Made by a program: the position numbers and the translations under genes. A stretch of 64,000 nt of DNA from Aristolochia californica. Its lineage: Eukaryota; Streptophyta; Magnoliopsida; Piperales; Aristolochiaceae. Every line of letters begins with the position of its first letter. Within the stretch, counting starts at the first letter, position 1. Below are positions 47,750-60,602 of this stretch, piece by piece. The stretch lies in assembly GCA_029961685.1 (NCBI GenBank), contig JARWKL010000010.1, forward strand, positions 16,451,931-16,515,930. The letters are read 5' to 3'. Under the pieces are notes generated by a model that made no database searches, was not told where the DNA came from, and saw only the letters and a program-made list of their open reading frames with translations.

Positions 47750-49690
47750 TGGAAATCCACAAATGCTGAGAGAGATAATTCCAAAAAGTATCTGTGATTT
47801 TTAAGGATAGGTAAAAAGTGGGTTGTTTGGCTCCGTTAAATATCCAACCACACGTTAACTTGGGAATTTAATTTTTTCTACTCCTTGAAATTTTTGGATC
47901 ATTAGGCCACTTGCATCCTCAACATGTTTTTGGCATGCATATCCACCAGTTTTAAAACATTTTAGGATCAGTTAGAAGTCTCTTCTTTTAAAATTCCACC
48001 ATGCTATTAGGGGATGTACTAGTGGAATTTTTAAAACATGGATAACGAATCTTTGGAGTTCATTTTTAGTGCATGAAACAATTTTCTTCACTTACATTTA
48101 TTATAGTTTTCAAATTTTTTTGCATACATAAACTCTAAAATTTTTATTTTGTTGTGATCTTATATCTTTTTTGTTTATGAGAAAAATGGGAGAGTGAAAA
48201 ATCATGTTCGGATCTGAAAAAAACAATTTGAACGTCCAAAATGGAAATGCGGCAAAGATGTGAGAGGTAATTCAAAAAACAATCTGTGATTTTTAAGGAT
48301 AGGCAAAAAATGGGTAGTTTGGCTCCGGTAATTATCCAACCACATATTAACCTGAGAATTTAATTTTTTCTACTCCTTGAAATTTTTGGATCATTAGGCC
48401 ACTTGCATCCTCAACATGTTTCTGGCATGCATATCCACCACATTTAAAACATGTTAGGATCAGTTAGAAGTCTCTTTCCTATGAAATCTATTAGGGGTTG
48501 TTCTAGTGGAATTTCCCAAACTTGGCAAACAAAACTTTGGAGTTCATTTTTAGTGCGTGAAATAATTTTCTTCCCTTACATTTTATTATACGTTTCAAAT
48601 TTTTTTGAATACATAAACTCTAAATTTTTTTGTTGTTGTGATGTACTATCTGTTTTTTTACGAGAATAAAGGGAGAGTGGAAACTAAAGTTTGGAACTGA
48701 AAAAATAATTTGAACATCCAAAATGGAAATGCACAAATGCTGAGAGATGTAATTCAAAAAGTATCTGTGATTTTTAAGGATTGGTAAAACGTGGGTTGTT
48801 TGTCTCCATTAAATACCCAACCACACTTTAACTTGAGAATGTAATTTTTTCTACTCCATGAAATTTTGGGATCATTATTCCACTTGCTTCCTCAACATGT
48901 TTCTGGCATGTATATCCACCACATTTAAAACGTGTTAGGATCAATTAGAAGTCTCTTTCCTATAAAATTCCACCATGCTATTAGGGGTTGTACAAGTGGA
49001 ATTTCCATAACATGGATAGCAAAACTTTGGAGTTCATTTTTAGTGCGAGTAATAATTTTCTTCACTTACATTTATTTAAGTTTCAAATTCTTTTTCATAC
49101 ATAAACTCTAAAATTTTCATTTTGTTGTGATCTTATATCTTATTTGTTTACGAGAAAAATGGGAGAGTGAAAACTCAAGTTTGGATATGAAAAAAAAATT
49201 TGAACATCAGAAATGGAAATGCTCAAATGTTGAGAGAGATAATTCAAAAAAGTATCTATGATTTTTAAGGGTAGGAAAAAAGTTGGTTTTTTGGCTCTGG
49301 TAAATCTGCCCACACGTAAACTTCAGAATTTAATTTTTTTTACTCCTTGAAATTTTTGGATCATTAGGCCACTTGCATCCTCAACATGTTTCTGGCATGC
49401 ATAATCACCACATTTAAAACATGTGTGGACCAGTTAGAAGTCTCTTTCCTATAAAATCTGTTATGGTTTGTACTAGTGGAATTTTCCAAACATGGATAAC
49501 AAAACTTTGGAGTTCAATTTTAGTGCGTGAAATAATTTTCTTCACTTACATTTATTATAGTTTTCAATTTTTTTGCATACATAAACTCTAAAATTTTCAT
49601 TTTGTTGTGATCTCATATCTTTTTTGTTTACGAGAACAATGGGAGAGTAAAAACTCAAGTTTGGATCTGAAAAAAAATTTGAATAACCAA
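47750..49690 (+). repeat. 1942-bp tandem duplication, copy 1
   Basis: Shared private variants with the next block: CCACCAGTTTTAAAACATTTT (47943), GGAATTTTTAAAACATG, GGAACTGAAAAAATAATTTG, GGCATGTATATCC, TTTCCATAACATGG, ATCTGCCCACACGTAAACTTC-type wording near 49305, AACATGTGTGGACC (49421) and GAATAACCAAAA. Confidence 0.85.
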
Positions 49691-51640
49691 AATGGAAATG
49701 CACAAATGCTGAGCGAGATAATTCCAAAAAGTATCTGTAATTTTTAAGGATAGGTAAAAAGTGGGTTGTTTGGCTCCGTTAAATATCCAACCACACGTTA
49801 ACTTGGGAATTTAATTTTTTCTACTCCTTGAAATGTTTGGATCAATAGGCGACTTGCATCCTCAACATGTTTCTGGCATGCATATCCACCAGTTTTAAAA
49901 CATTTTAGGATCAGTTAGAAGTCTCTTTCTTATAAAATTCCACCATGCTATTAGGGGATGTACTAGTGGAATTTTTAAAACATGTATAACAAATCTTTGG
50001 AGTTCATTTTTAGTGAACAATTTTCTTCACTTACATTTATTATAGCTTTCAAATTTTTTTGCATACATAAACTCTAAAATTTTTATTTTGTTGTGATCTT
50101 ATATCTTTTTTGTTTATGAGAATAATGGGAGAGTGAAAACTCATGTTCGGATCTGAAAAAAAAAAATTTGAATGTCCAAAATGGGAATGCGGCAAAGCTG
50201 TGAGAGGTAATTCAAAAAAGAATCTGTGATTTTTAAGGATAGGCAAAAACTGGGTAGTTTGGCTCCGGTAATTATCCAACCACATATTAACCTGAGAATT
50301 TAATTTTTATACTCCTGGAAATTTTTGGATCATTAGGCCACTTGCATCCTCAACATATTTCTGGCATGCATATCCACCACATTTAAAACATGTTAGGATC
50401 AGTTGGAAGTCTCTTTCCTATGAAATCTATTAGGGGTTGTACTAGTGGAATTTCCTAAACTCGGCTAACAAAACTTTGGAGTTCATTTTTAGTGCGTGAA
50501 ATAATTTTCTTCCCTTACATTTATTATAGGTTTCAAATTTTTTTGCATACATAAACTCTAAAATTTTTTTTTTTGTTGTGATATACTATCTATATTTTTA
50601 CGAGAAAAAAGGGAGAGTGGAAACTAAAGTTTGGAACTGAAAAAATAATTTGAACATCCAAAATGGAAATGCACAAATGCTGAGAGATGTAAGTCCAAAA
50701 AGTATATGTGATTTTTAAGGATAGGTAAAAAGTGGGTTGTTTGGCTCCGTTAAATACCCAACCACACGTTAACTTGAGAATGTAATTTTTTCTACTCCAT
50801 GAAATTTTGGGATCATTATTCCACTTGCATCCTCAACATGTTTCTGGCATGTATATCCACCACATTTAAAACATTTTAGGATCAATTAGAAGTCTCTTTT
50901 CTATAAAATTCCACCATGCTATTAGGGGTTGTACAAGTGGAATTTCCATAACATGGATAACAAAACTTTGGAGTTCATTTTTAGTGCGAGTAATAATTTT
51001 TTTCACTTACATTTATTTAAGTTTCAAGACTTTTTGCATACATAAACTCTTAAATTTTCATTTTGTTGTGATCTTATATCTTATTTGTTTACGAGAAAAA
51101 TGGGAGAGTGAAAACTCAACTTTGGATCTGAAAAAAAAATTTGAACATCAGAAATGGAAATGCACAAATGCTGAGAGAGATAATTCAAAAAAGTATCTGT
51201 GATTTTTAAGGATAGGAAAAAAGTTGGTTTTTTGGCTCCGGAAAATATCTGCCCACACGTAAACTTCAGAATTTAATTTTTTCTACTCCTTGAAATTTTC
51301 GGATCATTAGGCCACTTGCATCCTCAACATGTTTCTGGCATGCATAATCACCACATTTAAAACATGTGTGGACCAGTTAGAAGTCTCTTTCCTATAAAAT
51401 CTGTCATGGTTTGTACTAGTGGAATTTTCCAAACATGGATAACAAAACTTTGGAGTTCAATTTTAGTGCGTGAAATAATTTTCTTTACTTACATTTATTA
51501 TAGTTTTCAAATTTTTTTGTATACATAAACTCTAAAATTTTCATTTTGTTGTGATCTCATATCTTTTTTGTTTACGAGAACAATGGGAGAGTACAAACTC
51601 AAGTTTGGATCTGAAAAAAAATTTGAATAACCAAAAGGAA
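49691..51640 (+). repeat. 1942-bp tandem duplication, copy 2
   Basis: The same variants recur at offsets of 1941-1943 bp: CCACCAGTTTTAAAACATTTT at 49886, GTAATTTTTTCTACTCCATG at 50782 (48841 in copy 1), and ATGTGTGGACC at 51363. Differences are few, so this is among the youngest events in the window. The junction near 49690-49750 joins the A* body to a D-type end (TTGTTTGGCTCCGTTAAATA, ACTTGGGAATTTAA). Confidence 0.85.
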
Positions 51641-52398
51641 ATGCACAAATGTTGAGAGAGATAATTCCAAAAAGTATCAGTGATTTTTATGGATAGGTAA
51701 AAGGTGGGTTGTTTTGCTCCGTTAAATATCCAACCACATGTTAATTTGTGAATTTAATTTTTTCTACTCCTTGAAAATTTTGGATCATTAGGCCACTTGC
51801 ATCCTCAACATGTTTCTTGCATGCATATCCACCACATTTAAATCATGTTAGGATAACTTAGAAGTCTCTTTCCTATAAAATCGATTAGGGGTTGTACTAG
51901 AGGAATTTCCCAAACTTGGATAACAAAACTTTGGAGTTCATTTTTAGTGCGTGAAATAATTTTCTTCACTTACATTTATTATAGTTTTCAATTTTTTTTG
52001 CATACATAAACTCTAAATTTTCATTTTGTTATGATCTTATATCTTTTTTGTTTACGAGAACAATGGGAGAGTGCAAAGTCAAGTTTGGATATGAAAAAAA
52101 GGTTGAATAACCATAATGGAAATTCACAAATGCTAAGAGAAATAATTCCAAAAAGTATCTGTGATTTTTAAGGATAGGTAAAAAGTGGGTTATTTAGCTC
52201 CGTTAAATATCCAACCACATGTTAATTTGAGAATTTAATTTTTTCTACTCCTTGAAATTTTTGGATCATTTGGCGACTTGCATCCTCTACATGTTTCTGG
52301 CATGCATAACCATCATATTTAAAACATGTTAGGATCAGTTAGAAGTCTCTTTCCTATAAAATCTATTTGGGGTTTTACTAGTGGAATTTCCCAAACAT

Positions 52399-55300
52399 GG
52401 ATAACAAAACTTTGGAGTTCATTTTTAGTGCACGAAACAATTTTCTTTGCTCCTATTTATTATAGTTTTCAATTTTTTTTGCATAAATAAATTCTAAAAT
52501 TTTAATTTTAATGTGATCTTATATCTTTTCTGTTTACGATAAAAATGGGAGAGTGCAAACTCATATTCGGATCTGAAAAAAAAAATTGAACATCCAAAAT
52601 GGAAATGCAACAATGCTGAGAGAGATTTTTCCAAAGAGTATCTGTGATTTTTAAGGATAGGCAAAAAGTGGGTTGTTTGGTTCAGGTAAATATCCAACCA
52701 CACGTTAACTTGAAAATTTAATTTTTCCTACTCCTTAAAATTTTTGGATCATTAGGCCACTTGCATCCTCAACATGTTTCTGGCATGCCTGTCCACCACT
52801 TTTAAAAAATGTTAGGATCACTTAGAAGTCTCTTTCCTATAAAATCTATTAGGTGTTATACTATTGCAATTTCCAAAATATGGCTAACAAAACTTTGGAG
52901 TTAATTTTTAATGCGTGAAATAATTTTCTTCGCTTACATTTATTATAGTTTTAAATTTTTTTTGCATACATAAACTCTAAAATTTTCATTTTGTTGTGAT
53001 CTTATATCTTTTTTTTACGAGAAAAATGGGAGAGTGGAAACTCAAGTTTGCATCTGAAAAAAAAATTTGAACATCCAAAATGGAAATGCACAAATGCTGA
53101 GAGAGATAATTCCAAAAAGTATCTGTGATTTTTAAGGATAGGTGAAAAGTGGGTTTTTTGGCTCCGTTAAAGATCCAACCACACGTTAACTTGAGAATTT
53201 AATTTTTTCTCCTCCTAGAAATTTTTGGATCATTAGGCCACTTGCATCCTCAGCATGTTTCTGGCATGCATCTCCACCACTTTTAAAACATGTTAGGACT
53301 AGTTAGAAGTCTCTTTCTTATAAAATTCCACCATGCTATTAGGGGATGTACTAGTGGAATTTTCCAAACATGGATAACAAATCTTTGGTGTTCTTTTTTA
53401 GTGCGTGAAACAATTTTCTTCACGTACATTTATTATAGTTTTCAAATTTTTTTGCATACATAAACTGTAAAATTTTTATTTTGTTGTGATTTTATATCTT
53501 TTTTGTTTTTGAGAAAAATGGGGGAGTGAAAAGTCATGTTCGGATCTGAAAAAAAAATTTGAACATCCAAAATGGAAATGCGGCAATGCTGTGAGAGATA
53601 AATCCAAAAAGTATCTGTGATTTTTAAGGATAGGCAAAAACTGGGTAGTTTGGCTTCGGTAATTATCCAACCACACATTAACTTGAGAATTTAATTTTTT
53701 CTACTAATTGAAATTTTTGGATTATTAGGCCACTTGCATCCTCAACAGGTTTCTGGCATGCATATCCACCACATTTAAAACATGTTAGGATCAGTTAGAA
53801 GTCTCTTTCCTACAAAATCTAATAGGGGTTGTACTAGTGGAATTTCCCAAACTTGGATAACAAAACTTTGGAGTTCATTTTTAATGCATGAAATAATTTT
53901 CTTCACTAACATTTATAATAGGTTTCAAATTTTTTTACATACATAAACTCTAAATTTTTTTTTTTGTGATCTTCTTTCTTTTTTTTTACGTGAAAAATGG
54001 GAGGGTGGAAACTCAAGTTTGCAACTGAAAAAAAAATTTGAACATCCAAAATGGAAATGCACAAATGCTGAGAGAGATAAATCCAAAAAGTATCTGTCAT
54101 TTTTAAGGATAGGTAAAAAATGGGTTGTTTGGCGCCGTTAAATATCCGACCACACGTTAACTTGAGAATGTAATTTGTTCTACTCCATGAAATTTTTGGA
54201 TCATTATTCCACACTTATCCTCAACTTGTTTCTGGCATGCATATCCACCACATTTAAAACATGTTAGGATCAATTAGAAGTCTCTTTCCTATAAAATTCC
54301 ACCATGCTATTAGGGGTTGTAATAGTGGAATTTCCCTAACATGGATAACAAAACTTTGGAGTTCATTTTTAGTGCAAGTAATAATTTTCTTCACTTAAAT
54401 TTATTTAAGTTTCAAATTCTTTTGCTTACATAGATTCTAAAATTTTCATTTTGTTGTGATCTTATATCTTTTTTGTTTACGAGAAAAATGGGAGAGTGAA
54501 AACTCAAGTTTGGATCTGAAAAAAATATTTGAACATCCAAAATGGAAATGCACAAATGCAGAGCGAGATAACTCCAAAAAGTATCCATGATTTTTAAGAA
54601 TAGGAAAAAAGTTGGTTTTTTGGCTCTGATAAATATCTACCCACACGTAAACTTGAGAATTTAATTTTTTCTACTCGAAATTTTATGATCATTAGGCCAC
54701 TTGCATCCTCAACATGTTTCTGGCATGCATAACCAACACTTTTAAAACATGTTAGGACCAGTTAGAAGTCTCTTTCCTATAAAATCTATTAGGGTTTGTA
54801 CTAGTGGAATTTCCCAAACTAGGATAAATAAACTTTGGAGTTCAATTTTAGTGCTTGAAATAATTTTCTTCACTTACATTTATTATAGTTTTAAATTTTT
54901 TTTGCATACATAAACTCTTAAATTTTCATTTTTTTGTGATCTTTTTTTTTTTTACTAGAAAAATGGGAGAGTGAAAACTCAAGTTTGGATGTGAAAAAAA
55001 ATTTTGAAATTCCAAAATGGAAATGCAACAATGCTGAGAGAGATAATTTCAAAAAGTATCTATGATTTTTAAGGATAGGCAAAAAGTGGGTTTTTTGGCT
55101 TCGATAAATATTCAACCACACGTTAACTTGAGAATTTAATTTTTTCTACTCGAAATTTTTGGATAGTTAGGCCACTTGCATCCTCAACATGTTTCTGGCA
55201 TGCAAATCCACCACATTTAAAAATTGTTAGGATCTGTTAGAAGTCTCTTTCCTATAAAATCTATTAAGGGTTGTACTAGTGGAATTTTCCAAACTTGGAT

Positions 55301-56260
55301 AACAAAACTTTGGAGTTCGATTTGAGTGCGTGAAATAATTTTCTTCACTTACATTTATTATAGTTTTCAAATTTTTTTTGCATACATAAACTCTAAAATT
55401 TTCATTTTGTTGTGATCTTATATCTTTTTTGTTTACGAGAACAATGGGAGAGTGCAAACTCAAGTTTGGATCTGAAAAAAAATTTGAACAACCAAAATGG
55501 AAGTGCACAAATGTTGAGAGAGATAATTCCAAAAAGTAACAGTAATTTTTATGGATAGGTAAAAAGTGGGTTGTTTTGCTCCATTTAATATCCAACCACA
55601 TGTTAATTTGAGAATTTAATTTTTTCTACTCCTTGAAATCTTTGGATCATTAGGCCACTTGCATCCTCAACATTTTTCTTGCATGCATATCCACCACATT
55701 TAAAACATGTAAGGATCAGTTAGAAGTCTCTTTCCTATAAAATCGATTAGGGGTTGTACTAGTGGAATTTTCCAAACTCTGATAACAAAACTTCGGAGTT
55801 CATTTTTAGTGCGTGAAATAATTTTCTTCACTTACATTTATTATAGTTTTCAAATTTTTTTGCATACATAAACTCTAAATTTTTATTTTGTAGTGATTGT
55901 ATATCTTTTTTGTTTACGAGAACAATGGGAGAGTGCAAACTCAAGTTTGGATCTAAAAAAAAGGTTGAACAACCAAAATGGAAATGCACAAATGCTGAGA
56001 GAGATAATTCCAAAAAGTATCAGTGATTTTTATGGATTGGTAAAATGTGGGTTGTTTTGCTCCGTTAAATATCCAACCACATGTTAATTTGAGAATTTAA
56101 TTGTTTCTAGTCCTTGAAATTTTTGGATCATTAGGCGACTTGCATCCTCAACAAGTTTCTGGCATGCATAACCACCACATTTAAAACATGTTAGGATCAG
56201 TTAGAAGTCTCTTTCCTATAAAATCTAATAGGGGTTTTACTAGTGGAATTTCCCAAACTT
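52399..56260 (+). repeat. Complete eight-monomer higher-order unit, copy 2 (C-D-E-F-G-H-A-B)
   Basis: Length is 3862 bp, the same as copy 1. Starts: C 52399, D 52882, E 53372, F 53855, G 54343, H 54822, A 55297, B 55780. Private variants match copy 1 type by type, for example GTTTGCATCTG at 53046 (D) and GCGGCAATGCTGTGAG at 53580 (E). Confidence 0.8.
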
Positions 56261-58194
56261 GGATAAGAAAACTTTGGAGTTCATTTTTAGTGCTCGAAAC
56301 AATTTTTTTCACTCAAATTTATTATAGTTATCAAATTTTTATGCCTAAATAAATTCTAAAATTTTCATTTTGTTGTGATCTTATATCTTTTTTGTTGACG
56401 AGAATAATGGGAGAGTGAAAACTCAAGTTTGGATCTGAAAGAAAAATTTGAACATCCAAAATGGAAATGCGACAATGCTGAGACAAATTTTTCCAAAGAG
56501 TATCTGTGACTTTTAAGGATAGGCAAAGAGTGGGTTGTTTGGCTCCGGTAAATATCCAACCACACGTTAACTTGAGAATTTAATTTTTTCAACTCGTTGA
56601 AATTTTTGGATCATTAGGCTACTTTCATCCTTAACATGTTTCTCACATGCCTATCCACCACATTTAAAACTTGTTAGGATCAGTTAGAAGTCTCTTTCCT
56701 ATAAAATCTATTAGGAGTTGTATTACTGAAATTTCCAAAACATGGCTAACAAAACTTTGGAGTTCATTTTTAATGCGTGAAATAATTTTCTTCACTTACA
56801 TTTTATATAGTTTTAAATTTTTTTGCATACATAAACTCTAACATTTTCATTTTGTTGTGATCTTATATCTTTTTTTAACTAGAAAAATGGGAGAGTGGAA
56901 ACTCAAGTTTGCATCTGAAAAAAAAAAATTGAACATCCAAAATGGAAATGCAAAAATGCTGAGAGAGATAATTCCAAAACTATCAGTGATTTTTAAGGAT
57001 AGGTAAAAAGTGGGTTATTTGGCTCCGTTAAATATCCAACCACACGTTAACTTGAGAATTTCATTTTTTCTCCTCCTTGAAATTTTTGCATCATTAGGCC
57101 ACTTGCATCCTCAACATGTTTCTGGCATGCATATCCACCACTTTTAAAACATGATTCGATCAGTTAGAAATCTCTTTCCTCTAAAATCTATTAGGGGTTG
57201 CACTAGTGGAATTTTCCAAACTTGGCGAACAAAACTTTGGAGTTCATTTTTAGTGCGTGAAATAATTTTCTTCACTTACATTTATTATAGGTTTCAAATT
57301 TTTTTGCATACATAAACTCTAATTTTTTTTTTGTTGTGATCTACTATCTTTTTGTTTACGAGAAAAATGGAAGTGAGAAAACTCAAGTTTGGTTCTGAAA
57401 AAAAAAATTTGAACATCCAAAATGGAAATGCACAAATGCTGAGAGAGATAATTCCAAAAAGTATCTGTGATTTTTAAGGATAGGCAAAAAGTGGGTTTTT
57501 GGCTCCGGTAAATATCCAACCACACATTAATTTGAGAATTTACTTTTTTCTACTCCTTGAAATTTTTGGATCATTAGGCCACTTGCATCCTCAACATGTT
57601 TCTGGCATGCATATCCACCACATTTAAAACATGTTAGGATCAGTTAGAAATCTCTTTCCTGTAAAATTCCACCATGCTATTAGGGGTTGTACTAGTGACA
57701 TTTCCCTAACATGGATAACATAACTTTTGAGTTCATTTTTAGTGTGATTAATAATTTTCTTCACTTACATTTATTTAAGTTTCAAATTCTTTTGCATACA
57801 TAAACTCTAAAATTTTCATTTTGTTGTGATCTTATATCTTTTCTGTTTACGAGAAAAATTGGAGAGTGAAAACTCATCTTTGGATCTGAAAAAAAAATTT
57901 GAACATCCAAAATTGAAATGTACAAATGCTGATTGAGATAATTCACAAAAGTATCTGTGATTTTTAAGGATAGAAAAAAGTGGGTTTTTTTGGCTCCGGT
58001 AAATAACCAACCATACGTAAACTTGAGAATTTAATTTTTTCTACTCCTTGAAATTTTTGGATCATTAATCCACTTGCATCCTCAACATGTTTCTAGCATG
58101 CATATCCACCACATTTAAAACATGTTAGGATTAGGCAGAAGTCTCTCTTCTATATAATCTAATAGGGGTTGTAGTAGTGGAATTTCACTAACAA
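56261..58194 (+). repeat. Truncated higher-order unit (C-D-F-G)
   Basis: C 56261 (GAGACAAATTTTTCC, AAAGAGTATC), D 56744 (GTTTGCATCTG at 56907, 3861 bp after its counterpart at 53046), F 57224 (GATCTACTATC, GTTTGGTTCTG) and G 57713 (GATTAATAATTTTC, CATTTATTTAAGTTTC). E and the H-A-B end are missing, and the eight-monomer order is not seen beyond this point. Confidence 0.65.
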
Positions 58195-58679
58195 GGATAA
58201 TATAACTTTGGAGTTCATTTTTAGTGTGTGAAATAATTTTCTTCACTTACATTTATTATAGTTTTTGAATTTTTTTGAAAACATAAACTCTAAAATTTTT
58301 ATTTGTTTGTAATCTTATATCTTTTTAGTTAACGAGAAAAATGTTAGAGTGAAAACTCAAGTTTGGATCATAAAAATAAAAAATTTGAACATCCAAAATG
58401 GAAATGCACAAATGCTGAGAGAGATAATTCCAAAAGTATCTGTGATTTTTAAGGATAGGCAAAAAGTGGGTTGTTTGGCTCTGGTAAATATCCAACCACA
58501 CGTTAACTTGAGAATTTAATTTTTTCTACTCCTTGAAATTTTTGGATCATTAGGCCACTTGCACCCTCAACATGTTTCTGGCATGCATAACTACCACATT
58601 TAAAACATGTTACGATCGGTTAGAAGTCTCTTCCCTAAAAAATCTATGAGTGATTGTACTTGTGGAATTTCCCAAACAA

Positions 58680-60602
58680 GATAACAAAACTTTAAGTTCA
58701 TTTTTAGTGCGTGAAATAATTTACTTCACATACATTTATTATAGTTTTCAAATTTTTTTGCTTACATATAATTTAAAATTTTCATTTTGTTGTGATCTTA
58801 TTTCTTTTTTGTTCATCAGAAAAATGGGAGAGTGAAAACTCAAGTTTGGATCTGAAAAAAAAATTTGAACATCCAAAATGGAAATGCACAAATGCTCAGA
58901 GAGATAATTCCAAAAAGTATCTATGATTTTTAAGGATAGGGAAAAAGTGGGTTGTTTGGTTCCGGTAAATATCAAAGCACACGTTTACTTGAGAATTTAA
59001 TTTTTTCTACTCCTTGAAATTATTGATCATTAGGCCAGTTACATCATCAACATGTTTCTGGCATGCATATCCACCACATTTAAAACATGTTAGGATCAGT
59101 TAGAAGTCTCTTTCCTATAAAATCTATTAGGGGTTGTACTAGTGGAATTTCCCTAACATGGATAACAAAACTTTGGAGCTCATTTTTAGGGCGTGAAATA
59201 ATTTTCTTCACTTACATTTATTATAGTTTTCAAAATTTTTTGCATGCATAAACTCTAAAATTTTAATTGTAGTGTGATCCTTTATCTTTTTTGTTTACGA
59301 GAAAAATGGGAGAGTGAAAACTCAAGTTTGGATTTGAAAAAAAAATTTGAACATCCAAAATGGAAATGCACAAATGCTGAGAGAGATAATTCCAAAAATT
59401 ATCTTTGATTTTAAAGGATAGGAAAAAAGTGTGTTGTTTGGCTCCAGTAAATATCCAACCACACGATAACTTGTGAATTTAATTTTTTCTACTCCTTGAA
59501 ATTTTTGGATCATTAGGCCACTTGCATCCGCAACATGTTTCTAGCGTGCATATCCACCACATTTAAAACATTTTACGATCAGTTAGAAGTCTCTTTACTA
59601 TAAAATTTATTAGAGGTTGTACTAGTGGAATTACCCAAACATGGATAACAAAACTTTGGAGTTCATTTTTAGTTCGTGAAATAATTTTCTAGACTTAAAT
59701 TTATTATAGATTCCAAACTTTTTTGCATACATAAACTCTAAAATTTTCATTTTGTTGTGATCTTATATCTTTTTTGTTTACGAGAAAAATGGGAGATAGA
59801 AAACTCAAGTTTGGATTTGAAAAAAAATTTGAACATCGAAAATGGAAATGCACAAATGCAGAGAAAATTCCAAAAAGTAGTTGTGATGTTTAAGGATAGG
59901 CAAAAAGTGGGTTGTTTGGCTCCGGTAAATATCCAACCACACTTTTATTTGAGAATTTAATTTTTTCTACTCCTTGAAATTTTTGGATCATTAGGCCACT
60001 TGCATCCTGAACATGTTTCTGGCATGCATATCCACCACATTTAAAACATGTTAGGAACAGTTAGAAGTCTCTTTCCTATAAAATCTATTGGGGGTTGTCC
60101 TACTGGAATTTCCCAAACATGGATAATAGTACTTTGGATTTCATTTTTAGTGCATGAAATAATTTTCTACACTTACATATAATATAGTTTTCAAATTTTT
60201 TAACATACATAAATTGGAAATTTTACATTTTATTGTGATCTTATATCCTTTTTGTTAACAAGAAAAATGGGAGAGTGAAAACTCATAATTGGATCTTAAA
60301 AAAAAATTTGAACATCCAAAATGGAAATGCACAATAGCGGAGAGAGATAATTCCAAAAGTATCTATGATTTTTTAGGATACGCAAAAAGTGAGTTGTTTG
60401 GCTCCGGTAAATATCCAACTGCACGTTTAGTTGAGAATTTATTTTTTTCTTCTCCTAGAAATTTTTGGATCATTAGGCCACTTGCATACTCAACATGTTT
60501 CTGGCATGCATATCCACCACATTTAAAACATGTGAGGATCAGTTAGAAGTCTTTTTCCTACAAAATCTACTAGGGATTGTACTAGTGGAATTTCCCAAAC
60601 TT
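58680..60602 (+). repeat. Four-monomer unit P-Q-R-S, copy 1
   Basis: P 58680 (AATTTACTTCACATACATT), Q 59160 (GCATGCATAAACTC, GTGTGATCCTTTATC, CACGATAACTTGTGAA), R 59643 (GCAGAGAAAATTCC, GTGATGTTTAAGG, ending CTATTGGGGGTTGTCCTAC), S 60121 (TTTTCTACACTTACATA, AAATTGGAAATTTT, GGATACGCAAAAAG). Length 1923 bp. Confidence 0.75.

Larger units (their letters stand above)
47068..52398 (+). repeat. Higher-order unit carrying a four-monomer duplication
   Basis: Order: C 47068, D 47550, E 48040, F 48524, G 49014, A* 49494, E 49984, F 50463, G 50955, A* 51437, B 51918. H is absent; A* starts like H (TTGGAGTTCAATTTTAGTGC) and ends like A (GAACAATGGGAG, GAATAACC), so it is an H/A fusion. E-F-G-A* is present twice. 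Total length 5331 bp. Confidence 0.75.

Noticed and set aside
55227..55601. The longest open frame in the array, 124 codons on the minus strand, and dozens of similar 60-110-codon minus-strand frames with recurring wording such as FSLSHFSRKQKRY
   Set aside because: They repeat because the satellite repeats. Start, length and frame change from copy to copy through indels that are not multiples of three, and no domain is recognisable. No sign of coding constraint.
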